The position numbers were made by a program, and so were the translations under genes. From contig NZ_MJAK01000003.1 of the NCBI RefSeq assembly GCF_001742745.1, positions 231,058 to 295,057 on the forward strand: a stretch of 64,000 nt of DNA, read 5' to 3'. Within the stretch, counting starts at the first letter, position 1, and every line of letters starts with the position of its first letter. The notes beneath the pieces are model-generated. The model did no database searches. It saw only the letters and a list, made by a program, of their open reading frames with translations, and was not told the DNA's origin. Below, one piece after another: positions 33,530-43,500 of the stretch. The DNA comes from Curtobacterium sp. ER1/6 (GTDB taxonomy: Bacteria > Actinomycetota > Actinomycetes > Actinomycetales > Microbacteriaceae).

Positions 33530-35236
33530 TTGCGAACACCGTCCCTGCGGCGTCTGGCCGCGATCACCTGCGCCGTACTCGCCCTCGTACTCGTCAGCCC
33601 TGCCACGGGCGCGTCGGCGGCGCCCGACGCGTCGTCCGAGCAGCTGTTCGACGCCGCGACCGGCGCCCGGGCGTCGGCGGATCACCACGTGCAGCCGCGT
33701 GAGTTCGCGTTCGCACAGACGCCGTCCGGCGTGAGCGTCCGGCCCGCGGCCTCGGGCTACTACGTCTACGCCAAGCCGCAGTGCACCGGGGCGTGCTGGA
33801 ACGTCAAGAGCCTGATCGACCGTGACGGCGAGCGCATCGCGAACCGGGTCGACACGACGGGCGGGTACTTCGTGCCGTGGCCGTCGTCGTGGGCGGAGGG
33901 CGAGACCCGGGATGCCGGGACCGTGTACAGCTCGGTGTACGACGGCTTCTTCTGGTACTGGAACTCGAACAAGGGTGCCCGGCTCGGCACCGTGACCCGG
34001 CCGTACGAGACCGCTCCGCTGCGGATCAACTCGACGACCAAGGACGACGCGGCCCGCACCATGACCGTCGCCGGTCAGGCGACGAAGCACGCCTCCATCC
34101 GGCTCGCGGGTGGTGGTGAGCTGACGAGGGCGGACGGCAACGGGCTCTGGGCGGCGACGATCGGCGGCCTGTCGCTCGGATCGAACACGCGGACGATCCA
34201 GCAGTACGTCGGTGACCAGTTCGTGGACGAGCAGCGCGCGACGGTGACGATCGTCGACCCGGTCAAGACGGACCAGATCGTCGGGGAGACGGGTACGGCC
34301 GAGCTCACGCGGGGTGGGACGTCGGACGTCTCCGTGACCTACACGGCCAAGTCCGCGTTCACGACGCCGAACGGCCGGCTGACGGTGCAGGCGCCGGCGG
34401 GGACGACGTTGGCACCCGGGCAGGACCAGCAGCGCGGCGAGTACCGCGACGGCGACACGTGGCGCCGCTTCGGCGGGAACTCGATCGTCGGTGGCGAGCG
34501 CTCCACCGACGGGACCCGGTACGAGTACCAGCTGGGGAGCCGCAACTGGGACGTTGCGGCGGGTCAGCAGTTCCGGTTCACCTTCCGGGTCGAGACGCCG
34601 GCGGACGTCGCCACCACCTCGGGTGCGATGACCGGCACGCTCGCCGGGGGCTTCACGAACGCGACCTTCGACACGACGGCGCGCACCACGACGACCGTGG
34701 TCGGCAGGCCGTTCGCCGCCGCCGTGCACTTCCCGGAGGACGTCGCCCAGCGTGCGACGCTCTCGGGGACGGGGCAGGCGGGATCCACCGTCTCGATCGG
34801 CGGAGCGTGGTTCGTGCCCCAGCCGGTGACGGTGGCGTCCGACGGCACGTGGTCGGCGGCGATCCCTGCGCCGGACGCGTCGGGGGCGAAGACCCTGACG
34901 GTCACGCAGACGACCGCGGGACAGCCGACCGGTTCGGTCGAGGTCCCGGTGGACTACGGCAACGGTGTGCGCATCTCCTCGCCCGCCGACGGGTTCCAGA
35001 TCACCCCGATCTGGGACACGGTCCGGGTCAGCGGCACGGCGGAGCCCGGTGCGCGGGTCAGCCTCGGTGAGGGCGGCGACGCGGACCGGTACGGGACGGT
35101 GACCGCCGACGCGGACGGCAGGTGGGCGATCACGACGACACCGCTCACCATCGAGGAGCACCGGCTCGTCGCCACCGCGCTCTCGAAGGGCGCGAACACG
35201 ACGACCGACCGGGTGCTCGTCGTGGCGGCGTCCTGA
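33530..35236 (+). CDS. Secreted Ig-like multi-domain surface protein
   Basis: The 568-residue protein starts at a TTG (33530) behind AGGAGG and has a signal peptide (LRRLAAITCAVLALVLVSPATGASAAP). Residues about 80-175 form an aromatic-rich domain with a CTGAC pair (YYVYAKPQCTGACWNVKSLI, YDGFFWYWNSNKGARLG) I cannot name. After it come immunoglobulin-like beta modules (TVAGQATKHASIRLAGGGEL, ATLSGTGQAGSTVSIGGAWF, VRVSGTAEPGARVSLGEGGD). The last two resemble modules of the 27113 and 37501 proteins, so the three probably form one surface repertoire. No sorting signal or anchor helix is seen. Function is probably adhesive, by analogy only. Confidence 0.72.
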   Translation: MRTPSLRRLAAITCAVLALVLVSPATGASAAPDASSEQLFDAATGARASADHHVQPREFAFAQTPSGVSVRPAASGYYVYAKPQCTGACWNVKSLIDRDGERIANRVDTTGGYFVPWPSSWAEGETRDAGTVYSSVYDGFFWYWNSNKGARLGTVTRPYETAPLRINSTTKDDAARTMTVAGQATKHASIRLAGGGELTRADGNGLWAATIGGLSLGSNTRTIQQYVGDQFVDEQRATVTIVDPVKTDQIVGETGTAELTRGGTSDVSVTYTAKSAFTTPNGRLTVQAPAGTTLAPGQDQQRGEYRDGDTWRRFGGNSIVGGERSTDGTRYEYQLGSRNWDVAAGQQFRFTFRVETPADVATTSGAMTGTLAGGFTNATFDTTARTTTTVVGRPFAAAVHFPEDVAQRATLSGTGQAGSTVSIGGAWFVPQPVTVASDGTWSAAIPAPDASGAKTLTVTQTTAGQPTGSVEVPVDYGNGVRISSPADGFQITPIWDTVRVSGTAEPGARVSLGEGGDADRYGTVTADADGRWAITTTPLTIEEHRLVATALSKGANTTTDRVLVVAAS

Positions 35237-35256
35237 TCGAGGACCCGGCCGTCGAC

Positions 35257-35298
35257 ACGGGCCCGGGAGCGCACCGAGCGGTGCGTTCCCGGGCCCGT
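35257..35298. terminator. 19-bp hairpin after the secreted protein
   Basis: Left arm 35257-35275 and right arm 35280-35298 pair with one mismatch and a four-base loop. It lies 20 bases after the stop of the plus-strand secreted-protein gene. Confidence 0.7.
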
Positions 35299-35340
35299 CC
35301 TCGTCCGCGCCCCCATCGCCCGGCCCGGGGAGGGTGAGCG

Positions 35341-35490
35341 TCAGGGCTCCGGGTCCGAACGGACGTCGTCGAGGGTGGCATCGACCACCGGGCACCGGCG
35401 CGGTGCCGGTCGTTCGTCCTCGGGCAGGCAGCGCGCCGTCCGGCGGGACCGCACGTCGGCGATCAGGGCTCGGAGGCAGTCACCGCACAC
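35341..35490 (-). CDS. Small CxxC protein (49 aa), coupled to the GntR regulator
   Basis: A 49-codon frame starts at GTG 35490, one base after the regulator's stop on the same strand, with GGACGGG at the right distance inside the regulator's end. The product begins MCGDCLRALIADVRSRRTAR and has two further cysteines (ARCLPED, RRCPVVD), giving a CxxC plus two later Cys that could bind a metal. No family is recognised. The tight junction, four cysteines and coding-like third positions support a real gene; the GTG start and size keep confidence moderate. Confidence 0.5.
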   Translation of the reverse strand: MCGDCLRALIADVRSRRTARCLPEDERPAPRRCPVVDATLDDVRSDPEP

Positions 35491-35491
35491 G

Positions 35492-36148
35492 TCAGACCCG
35501 TCCGCGGTCGGGGTCCTGCAGCAGGTGCACCGTCCAGGTCGCCCGTTCCGCCAGACGCCCGTCGCGGCAGTCGATGGCGACCCGCAGCGCCACGAGCCCG
35601 TTGCGGATGTGCTCCCACGGCAGCGCGGTGCGGATGTCGTCGTGCCGGAGGCGGTACGTCAGGCCGTCGAGGGCGCCGCTCAGGGTCGAGGCCAGCAGCG
35701 GGTTGTCGCACGCTGTGATGAACGTCCGGTAGACCGGGGTGATCGCGTCGGCGCCCCACTGCCACGTGGGCATCGCCATGCAGTCGAGCACGAGGCCGAC
35801 ACGGCGGAAGAGCGCTGCGCGGTCTCGGTCCTCCATGTCGCCGATGGTGGTCCGCACGACGCCGCCGAAGAGCAGACCCAGCGCCTGCAGGGTCGGCACG
35901 AGCTCGTCACGACGGGGCACCGTGACGCGGGTGTACCGGTTCGGCCGGAACTCGACGAGTCCGAGGTGCCCGAGGTCCGACAGTGCTTCGCGGACAGGCG
36001 TCCGGGAGCACCGGAGCCGCAGGGCGAGCTGCTCGTCGTCGAGCAGGGTGCCCGGGGCGAGGACACCGCTCATGATCTCGGTACGCAGTCGTTCCCGTGC
36101 CTGGTCCCGCAGGCGGGGACGGAGGACGGCGTCTGGCGAAGCGAACAT
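35492..36148 (-). CDS. GntR family transcriptional regulator
   Basis: The 218-residue protein has a winged helix (LRDQARERLRTEIMSGVLAPG, then LRLRCSRTPVREALSDLGHLGLV, residues 10-60), the GntR signature. A helical C-terminal domain of about 140 residues follows, in which the FCD metal-binding histidines are poorly kept, so effector type is unclear. I choose ATG 36148 (GAGAGGGG upstream) rather than a far-upstream in-frame ATG at 36301. A candidate site lies at 36213-36241 between this gene and the divergent methyltransferase. No target enzyme gene is adjacent; it may control the CxxC protein and itself. Confidence 0.82.
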   Translation of the reverse strand: MFASPDAVLRPRLRDQARERLRTEIMSGVLAPGTLLDDEQLALRLRCSRTPVREALSDLGHLGLVEFRPNRYTRVTVPRRDELVPTLQALGLLFGGVVRTTIGDMEDRDRAALFRRVGLVLDCMAMPTWQWGADAITPVYRTFITACDNPLLASTLSGALDGLTYRLRHDDIRTALPWEHIRNGLVALRVAIDCRDGRLAERATWTVHLLQDPDRGRV

Positions 36149-36212
36149 CGGCCCCTCTCGCTCGTCGTGCCGCTGGTCGTCCGTCCGGCGGTCTCCTCCG
36201 AGCGTACGACGC

Positions 36213-36241
36213 TGGGATACCAGTGACCCCGGTGATATACC
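36213..36241. promoter_or_regulatory. Candidate GntR operator/AT-rich intergenic site
   Basis: The minus strand reads GGTATATCACC and, nine bases further, TGGTATCCCA. These are two related half-sites of the GGTATACC type used by FCD-branch GntR proteins. They lie 65-93 bases upstream of the regulator start and 54 bases before the methyltransferase start. Confidence 0.4.
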
Positions 36242-36294
36242 GCCGGGTCCCGTCGGCGCGCGGGCGTGCGGGTGGCGCTGGGTACCCTGGGGCG

Positions 36295-37443
36295 GTGCCA
36301 TTCGACTTCGCCGACCACTTCCGGCGCTCCCCGGCCAGCGAGGAGCCCGACCTCGTGGCCATCGACGGCACCGACCGCTTCCTGCTCGACGAAGCGCCGC
36401 ACGTGCACGGCGATGCGCTCCGGCAGCCCGGCGAGGTCGCCGTCGTCGACGACCGGTACGGGGTGCTCACCCTCGGGGCGATGACGGTGCACGGAGCCTC
36501 GGGCGTCCGGGTCGTCCAGGACTCACTGGTGGGCGTGCGCGCACTCCAGGCCAACGCCGGGACGTTCGGGCGGAGCGGCTTCGTGCTCACCGAGACGCTC
36601 GAGCAGGCGTTCCGCGACGTCCGCCTGGTGCTGCTGCGCCTGTCGAAGTCGAACGACCGGCTCGACGAGCTCGGCCGGGCGGTCGCCCGGTGGGCGGCAC
36701 CCGACGTCGTGCTGCTCTGCGGCGGGGTCTCGAAGCACATGAACCTGTCGCAGAACGACGTGCTCCGCCGCTACTTCGGGGAGGTCACCGCCTCGCGGGG
36801 GCGGGGGAAGTCGCGGCTGCTCGTGGCGCAGGACCCCCTCCGCGCGACGGCGGTGCGCGCGGACGCCACCAACCCCTGGCCGCGCTCGGTGCACGTCGAC
36901 GAGCTCGGGATGACGCTCGTCGCGCACGGCGGGGTGTTCGCGGGGACGTCGCTCGACCAGGGCACGCGCGTGCTGCTCGACGTGGTCGACGAGGCCGTGC
37001 CGTCGGCTCGGGTCGCCGTCGACCTCGGGTGCGGGAACGGGGTCATCGCGACCGCGCTGGCCCGCCGGCGCCCGTCCGTGCGGGTCGTCGCGACCGACGT
37101 GTCCGCGATCGCGGTCGCGTCGACGCGGGCGACGGCTGCGGCGAACGGCGTCGCCGACCGGGTCCGGGTCGTCCGGTCGGATGCGGGGGACGAGCTCGAT
37201 GCCGGCTCGGCCGGGCTCGTGCTGTGCAACCCGCCCTTCCACGAGGGCACCACGGTGAGCACCGACGCGGCGGAGGCGATGTTCCGGAACGCGGCCACGA
37301 TCCTCCAGACCGGTGGCGAACTGTGGTGCGTCTGGAACTCGCACCTGCGCTACCGGCCGGTGCTGGAGCGTCTGGTCGGGCCGACGCGGCAGGTGGTCCG
37401 GACCGACAAGTTCACGGTGACCGCGTCGCGACGCTCGGACTGA
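36295..37443 (+). CDS. RlmG/RsmC-type class I rRNA methyltransferase
   Basis: The 382-residue protein matches the two-domain RlmG/RsmC group, which methylate guanine N2 in 23S or 16S rRNA. The N-terminal half is a degenerate methyltransferase-like domain (QANAGTFGRSGFVLTETLEQ), and the C-terminal half is catalytic, with SAM motif VDLGCGNGVIATALA and active-site NPPFHEG. Length agrees with RlmG. The GTG at 36295 is the only start before the first conserved residues; GGGTACCCT just upstream could be a -10, giving a very short leader. Exact base target cannot be decided from sequence. Confidence 0.82.
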   Translation: MPFDFADHFRRSPASEEPDLVAIDGTDRFLLDEAPHVHGDALRQPGEVAVVDDRYGVLTLGAMTVHGASGVRVVQDSLVGVRALQANAGTFGRSGFVLTETLEQAFRDVRLVLLRLSKSNDRLDELGRAVARWAAPDVVLLCGGVSKHMNLSQNDVLRRYFGEVTASRGRGKSRLLVAQDPLRATAVRADATNPWPRSVHVDELGMTLVAHGGVFAGTSLDQGTRVLLDVVDEAVPSARVAVDLGCGNGVIATALARRRPSVRVVATDVSAIAVASTRATAAANGVADRVRVVRSDAGDELDAGSAGLVLCNPPFHEGTTVSTDAAEAMFRNAATILQTGGELWCVWNSHLRYRPVLERLVGPTRQVVRTDKFTVTASRRSD

Positions 37444-37448
37444 GGGAC

Positions 37449-37490
37449 GGCACGAGGCCCCCGTCACCGTGGTGACGGGGGCCTCGTGCC
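37449..37490. terminator. 20-bp perfect hairpin between convergent genes
   Basis: Arms 37449-37468 and 37471-37490 are exact reverse complements (CACGAGGCCCCCGTCACC core). It separates the methyltransferase gene and the secreted-protein gene at 37501 and probably ends both transcripts. Confidence 0.8.
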
Positions 37491-37500
37491 GCGGTCAGCG

Positions 37501-39468
37501 TCAGATGTGCACGGACACCTGGGTCTGCTTGCCGCCGGAGACGAGGGTGATCACGTGGTCGCCCTTCGCCAGTCCGGAGACGGAGATGGTGCCCTCCCCG
37601 TCGTCCTTGATCGCGCCGGTGGCCAGCGTGCGGTCGCCCTCACGTGCCTGCAGGCCGCCGATGCCCCAGGGCAGGCCCCAGACGGTGATCTTCGCCGAGC
37701 CGAGCAGCGCGCTGGTGCTCGAGACCTCGGCCTCGAGCGCATCGGCGGCGTGGTCGCCGTTGCCGATCGTCAGCGTGCGCTCGACCTGCTCGCCGGCGAT
37801 CGTGGCGGTCACCGTCACGGTCGTCGTGAGCTTCTTCGGGGCGGTGATGAGGGTGTTGCCGTAGTCGGTGTCGCCGAGCGTCACCTTCTTGGTCTCGCCG
37901 TTGGCGGAGACGGTGACCTCGGTGCCCTTCGGGCCGTGGACGCCGACGTCGACCTGGCGGTCGCTCACACGGAGCGCGTCGGCGCTGAAGGCGGTGTCGG
38001 ACGCGCCGTCACCGGGCTCCTCGGTACCGCCGTCGCCGGGCTGGCCGCCCTCGTTGCCGTCGCCGGGCTGCTCGCCGCCGTTGCCGTCGCCGGGCTGCTC
38101 GCCGCCCTTGCCGTCGTCGTAGATCAGCGTGTACGGCTCGGTCTTCCAGTTGCCGTTCAGGTCCTGGTAGGACGCGGTCAGCTCGTTCACGCCGGGCTTC
38201 AGGTCCTCGGAGACGTCGAACACGAACTCGCCGCTCGCATCGGTCCGCGCGCCACCCATCGGGCGGTCGTTGTCGGCCGTCCGCAGCGAGACCGCGGAGT
38301 ACGCGTGCGCCCCGGCCCCGGTGACCTCGGGCCGAGCCTCGGTCACGGTGCTGCCACTCGCCGGCGTCTGCACGGTGAAGTGGTCGACCGTCGGGACGTA
38401 GTGGATGAGGAGGTTCTCCGCCCAGCGCCACGTGCCGTCCGGACGCTCGTACGAGACGGAGATCCAGTTGTCACCGGGACGCAGGAAGCTGGCCTTCGTC
38501 GACCACTTCCCGTGCTCGTCGGCCGTCGCGATGCCGATCGCGAGGCCGCTCAGCGAACCGGTGTCGAGTCGGACACGGCCGTTCGGGCGAGCGGTGCCCT
38601 CGAACACCGGCTCCGCGGTGTGGACGGTGTCGCCGTCGTGCAGGTTCGTCACGGCCTCGACGGGCGACTGGCCCTCGCCGGGCTGCTCGCCGCCTCCGCC
38701 GGGCTGCTCGCCGCCCTCGCCGGGCTGCTCGCCACCGCCGGTCGCCGGCGTGACGTCGGTCCAGCTGCTGACGGCGAAGTGGTCGTGGTCGGGGGTGTCC
38801 GCCGGGATGTCGTCGTTCACCGCCCGGAGTGCGACCTGCTTCGCGGAGGCGCCACCGGGCACCCGGACCTCGAAGCGTCCGTCGTCGTCGGCGGCGCCGG
38901 ACGCGACGACCTCCTTGCGGTCGAGGGACCCCTCGACGCGGATGCCTCGGTTGGCGTTCCCGTGCAGCACGAGGTCGTCGCCCTCGCGTTCGGTCGAGGT
39001 GACGACCGGGGCGGCGGCGTAGGCGTCGAGCAGCGCCTGGTCGGGCTCGCTGAAGTGTCCGTTCGACTTGAGGACCGCGGCCGTGACGACCTGGGGCCCG
39101 GACGGGATCGCGGCGAGGTCGCAGGAGTACAGGTGGGCGTTGTCGGCTGCGCTGCTGCCGCTGCAGAGCAGGCGACCGCGCTGATCGACGACCTTGAGGC
39201 GACCCTTCGTCACGGAGCTCGTGACGGTGATCGACGGGTGTGAACGGTCCGCTTCGAAGACGTCGAGGCCGTCGCGCTCGCTGTTGCTCGGAGCGCCCTG
39301 GATCTCGTAGAAGCCGGTGAAGCTGTCCGCGATCGGACGCTCGCCGGACGCGCCGGGGATGGCCGGCAGGTCCGTGTCGGCGTGGGCAGCGGTCGCCGCC
39401 ACGAAGCCGGAGGACGTGAGGACGAGGCCGAGTGCCGCGCCGGCGGCGGCACGGGTGATCTTGCGCAT
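37501..39468 (-). CDS. Secreted Ig-like protein with EQPG-rich linkers
   Basis: The 655-residue protein has a signal peptide (GAALGLVLTSSGFVAATAAHAD) and at least four beta modules separated by two Gly/Glu/Gln/Pro linkers: residues about 241-266 (GGEQPGEGGEQPGGGGEQPG) and about 454-486 (GEQPGDGNGGEQPGDGNEGG). Modules between the linkers resemble Ig-like domains (VFEGTARPNGRVRLDTG, VTGAGAHAYSAVSLRTADN). A module at the C-terminus reads KGTEVTVSANGETKKVTLGD. It has no anchor. The linkers are probably flexible wall-spanning hinges. ATG 39468 follows AGGAAGG. It is related in style, not obviously by homology, to the proteins at 27113 and 33530. Confidence 0.75.
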   Translation of the reverse strand: MRKITRAAAGAALGLVLTSSGFVAATAAHADTDLPAIPGASGERPIADSFTGFYEIQGAPSNSERDGLDVFEADRSHPSITVTSSVTKGRLKVVDQRGRLLCSGSSAADNAHLYSCDLAAIPSGPQVVTAAVLKSNGHFSEPDQALLDAYAAAPVVTSTEREGDDLVLHGNANRGIRVEGSLDRKEVVASGAADDDGRFEVRVPGGASAKQVALRAVNDDIPADTPDHDHFAVSSWTDVTPATGGGEQPGEGGEQPGGGGEQPGEGQSPVEAVTNLHDGDTVHTAEPVFEGTARPNGRVRLDTGSLSGLAIGIATADEHGKWSTKASFLRPGDNWISVSYERPDGTWRWAENLLIHYVPTVDHFTVQTPASGSTVTEARPEVTGAGAHAYSAVSLRTADNDRPMGGARTDASGEFVFDVSEDLKPGVNELTASYQDLNGNWKTEPYTLIYDDGKGGEQPGDGNGGEQPGDGNEGGQPGDGGTEEPGDGASDTAFSADALRVSDRQVDVGVHGPKGTEVTVSANGETKKVTLGDTDYGNTLITAPKKLTTTVTVTATIAGEQVERTLTIGNGDHAADALEAEVSSTSALLGSAKITVWGLPWGIGGLQAREGDRTLATGAIKDDGEGTISVSGLAKGDHVITLVSGGKQTQVSVHI

Positions 39469-39583
39469 GGGTTCCTTCCTGTCCGCGATCGGAGACGTCG
39501 CGGTCGAGGACCCATGTTGTATGTTGGATACCGAATCTATTTCGAGCGCGCGCATTACGCGTCCTCGTCCGGCGCGGCACCAT

Positions 39584-39635
39584 ACGACGGACGGGAGGCC
39601 CGTGGCTGCGCAGCCACGGGCCTCCCGACCGTCGT
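39584..39635. terminator. 52-bp near-perfect palindrome (GACGGGAGGC hairpin family)
   Basis: Arms 39584-39609 and 39610-39635 differ at one position. The stem contains GGACGGGAGGCCCGTGGC, shared in large part with the hairpins at 22162 and 61564. It follows the aldo/keto reductase stop on the minus strand. Confidence 0.8.
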
Positions 39636-39662
39636 GTGGTCGCGTTCCGCGACCGTCGGCGC

Positions 39663-40493
39663 TCAGGCCGGGACGTAGTCGAACGTGTCGGGGTCCGGGC
39701 CGGTGCGGTGGCCCTTGTCGAGCGAGGTGATCGCCGTCATGTCGTCGTCCGAGAGCTCGAAGTCGAAGATCGCGAAGTTCTCCTCGACGCGCGAGCGCGT
39801 GACCGACTTCGGGAAGACGATGTCGCCGCGCTGGATGTGCCAGCGGAGGACGACCTGTGCCGGGGTCTTGCCCGTGGCGCCGGCGATGCGGGTGATGGTC
39901 TCGTCGTCGAGCACGAGGCCCTGGGCGATCGGCGACCACGCCTCGGTCGCGATGCCGTGCTCGGTGCCGTAGGCGCGGAGCTCGTCCTGCACGAGGTACG
40001 GGTGGACCTCGATCTGGTTGACGGCCGGGGTGATCGTCGTCTCGGCCGCGAGGCGGTTGAGGTGGTGCGCCTGGAAGTTGCTCACGCCGATCGAACGGGC
40101 GGTGCCGGCGTGGTAGAGCTCCTCCATCGCCTTCCAGGTGGGGACGAAGTCCGACACGGTCGGCAGCGGCCAGTGGATGAGGAAGAGGTCGGTGTACCCG
40201 CCGAGCAGGTCGGCCGACTTCTTGCCGTTCTCGGCGGCGAGCGCCGGGTCGTGGAAGCCGTTGTTGAGCTTCGACGTGACGAAGATCTCCTCGCGCGGGA
40301 TGCCGGACGCCTCGATGGCCTCGCCGACCTCCTTCTCGTTGCCGTACATCTCGGCGGTGTCGATGTGGCGGTAGCCGACCTCGAGTGCGGTGAGGGTGGC
40401 GTCCTTCGTGTCCGAAGGGTCGATCTGGAAGACACCGAAGCCGAGCTGCGGGATGGTCTTGCCGTCGTTCAGGGTGATGTTCGGAACGGTCAT
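39663..40493 (-). CDS. Aldo/keto reductase
   Basis: The 276-residue NADPH-dependent TIM-barrel reductase shows the family's signatures: GFGVFQIDP, GYRHIDTAEMYGNE (catalytic Asp and Tyr), FVTSKLNNG (catalytic Lys), LFLIHWP (His), NQIEVHPYL and the C-terminal KSVTRSRVEENFAIFDFEL cofactor loop. It is most like the 2,5-diketo-D-gluconate reductase/AKR5 group. Substrate is uncertain, since these enzymes reduce many carbonyls. ATG 40493 is preceded by GGGGGC. It is divergent from the large adhesin; the 85-base gap holds GGAAC-type sequence and no clear operator. Confidence 0.92.
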   Translation of the reverse strand: MTVPNITLNDGKTIPQLGFGVFQIDPSDTKDATLTALEVGYRHIDTAEMYGNEKEVGEAIEASGIPREEIFVTSKLNNGFHDPALAAENGKKSADLLGGYTDLFLIHWPLPTVSDFVPTWKAMEELYHAGTARSIGVSNFQAHHLNRLAAETTITPAVNQIEVHPYLVQDELRAYGTEHGIATEAWSPIAQGLVLDDETITRIAGATGKTPAQVVLRWHIQRGDIVFPKSVTRSRVEENFAIFDFELSDDDMTAITSLDKGHRTGPDPDTFDYVPA

Positions 40494-40578
40494 GCCCCCA
40501 TGCAACCAAAGCGCCCCCAGGGTGCTTCCCGGGAACGTCCAGGCGGACAGGTCGACGCCCACCCGGTACGAAGGAGTT

Positions 40579-43500
40579 GTGCATTTCACATACAAAAGAT
40601 CACGACGAGGCGCCTGTCGCCGAACGGTGACCAGGACCATCGCGGCCGTCGGTGCGGTCGTGGCGGTCGTCTCGGGAGCGCTCCTGTCCCCCCAGGGCGC
40701 TCCCGCGGCTCCCCTCCCACCGGTCGCGTCCCGGGGCGACGTCCACGTCGTCCCGGGAGCGCAGCCGCGGGTGTTGTTCTCGGAGGACTTCGAGAACGGC
40801 ATGAGCACCCGACCAGTGATGCTGAACCAGTTCGTCGGGCGGAACGGCGAGCACTACACGGCGGCGCCGCAGTGGATCGACGCCCAGCAGTGCAACGGCA
40901 TCGTCACCAGCGCGCGCAGCACGGCGGTGAGCGCCTGCGGGCGGAACGCCGAGATCCGCGGACTCGCCTCGGTGCTCGGACAGGCCGGCGGGACGGACCC
41001 GGGCACGAACCACGCGGTGAGTGCCTGGACCGAGGACCGGAACGTCCCGGTGAACGCGGTGCAGGTCGAGCCGACAACCCCGACGCACGTCGGCGCGTCG
41101 GGGCGCTTCATCTCGTTCGGCGTCGTCGCCGCGGCCGGGTCGTGCGGCCCCGAGTGGGCGCACCCGAAGCTCGCGTTCAGCCTGGTCGACGGCACGACGG
41201 AGCGGAACGTGTCCGACCACGCGATCGACCCCTGCACGGAGCAGGGCAGTGCGACGTACTCGTTCGGCGGGCAGAGCTACCGGGCGGGCAGGTTCACGTC
41301 GAGCGGCGGGCTGCTCTTCAGCGGCGACACCGTGCAGTGGCGGCTCCGGAACCAGCAGGGTTCGTACAGCGGGAACGACGGTGCGATCGACGGTGTCACC
41401 GTGCTCGACTCCACCCCGGTGCTCGCCAACGCCTACGCCGGTGAGCCCTTCGTCGGGGACACCGCGCGCATGACCGCCCGTGTCGTCAACACCGCGGAGC
41501 GGGGATCAAAGCCGGGGTGGTCGTTCGCCGAGGACCTGCCGGAGGGACTGCACATCGCCCCCGACCCGAAGACGCAGACGACGTGCCAGGGCGCGACCGT
41601 CTCCGCCCCGGCGGGTGGCGACGCGCTCGCCGTGCGGAACGGCAGCCTCGCCCGCCTCGCCGCGGACTGCACGGTCTCCTTCGACGTCGTGGCGGACCGC
41701 GCGGGGACGTACACGATCACCCCGGACGACGTCACCGAGCACGTGGGTGTCGACCTGCCGGAGCCCGCGAGCGTCACCTTCCGCGCCGAGCGGAACGCCC
41801 TCGCGGTCACCGACCGGGCGGTCCTCACGGACGGGAACGACGACGACGTGGCCGACCTCGGCGAGCAGGTGGCCTTCGCGAGCACCGTCCGCAACGACGG
41901 CGACGTCCCGGTCCACGGCCTCGAGGTGACCGGGCGGAACGGCACGGTGACGTGCGGTGCCGACGAGCTCGCTCCGGGTGCCTCGACGTCCTGCACGTCA
42001 CCGGCGCGGGCCGTGACGCAGTCGGACCTCGACGCGGGGCGGATCGACGACACGGTCGACGCGACCGCGGTCTCGCGTGGGGGAGCGACGGTGACCGGAT
42101 CGGCCTCGGCGTCCGTCGACACGACCGAGTCCGCCCCGGCCGTCGAGGCCACCCTGCGGACCGTCGTCGACGACGGACCGCCGGGCGTCGGCGGTACCGT
42201 CGGACTCCGCCTGCGCGTGCGCAACAGCGGCACGGTGACGCTCCACGACCCGACGGCCACGATCGACGACCGCCCCGGTTTCCGGGTCGACTGCCCGGAC
42301 GGGCCGCTCGCGCCGGGTGACGCGGTCGACTGTGCCGTCGACGGGCGGTACACCGTCATCCAGGAGGACGTCGACCGTGGCAGTGTCCCGTTCGCGGCGA
42401 CCGTCGTGGCGAAGGACCCGCGGGACGGCGACGTCCGCGGGGTCGCACGGGCCGACCAGCCGACGGTCGCACCGGCCCCGGCCGTCGGGACGCGGGTGAC
42501 GGCCGCCCTGCCCGACGGTGCGGCGTCCGCGCCGGGCACCGTCGCCGACGTGTCCGTGCGCGTCACGAACACCGGGAACGTCACCCTGACGGACCCGGCG
42601 AGCACCTTCACCCGTCCCGCGGGCATCACCGCGACGTGTCCGCCCGGCCCGCTGGCACCGGGTGCCTCCGTCGACTGTGCGACGTCGGGGTACCCCCTCA
42701 CCCAGCAGGACGTCGACGCCGGCGCGGTCCGGTTCGACGTGCGGTCCACGGGCGTCGCACCGGACGGCACCACGGTCTCGGCGACGGACGCGACGACGCT
42801 CGCGGTCGCCCAGGAGGCGCGCATCACCACCACCCTGACCGCCGCGCGGGCGGACCAGGACCGGGCGCCCCGGGCCGGCGACCACGTGCGGCTCACGGCG
42901 GTCCTGACCAACGTCGGCAACGTCACCGTGCACGACCCGCGGCCGACCGGTGTCGAGGCGACGTGCCCGAAGGGGGCGCTGCCGCCGGGCAACGAGCACG
43001 CGTGCGCGGTCGAGGACCACGTCCTCACCCAGCGCGAGATCGACGAGGGGTCGGTGGGCTTCGCGCTGCACGTCGTCGCGACCGCTCCGGACGGCGGGTC
43101 CGTCGAGGCGGACGACCGTGCGGCCGTCCCGCTCGCCGCGGCGCCGTCGATCGCGGTGGGCGCGACGAGCGCCCTGGCACCGAGCGGTCACGAGGTGCCG
43201 TTCGCCGGGGACGACGCACAGCTCACGACGACGGTGGAGAACACCGGCAACGTCACCCTGCACGACGTCACCGCGGTCGTCCGTGGCCGAGGGGACACTC
43301 GCGTGCACTGCCCGGACGAGGACCTGGCGCCCGGCGACCGGACCACCTGCACCGTGGACCGCGTCGCGCTGACGCAGGCCGAGATCGACGCGGGCACCGT
43401 CCACTTCGACGTCGACGGCCGTGGCTCAGCGCCGTCGGACGCCGAGGTGACCGCGACCGCGCCGATCGACCTGCCCCTGCCGCGGGCGACGGCGATCACC

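Noticed and set aside
38010..38750. Short direct repeats suggestive of a CRISPR array
   Set aside because: They are in frame and encode Gly-Glu-Gln-Pro linkers of a secreted protein. Units are 12-24 bases, adjacent, and without regular spacers; no cas genes occur.
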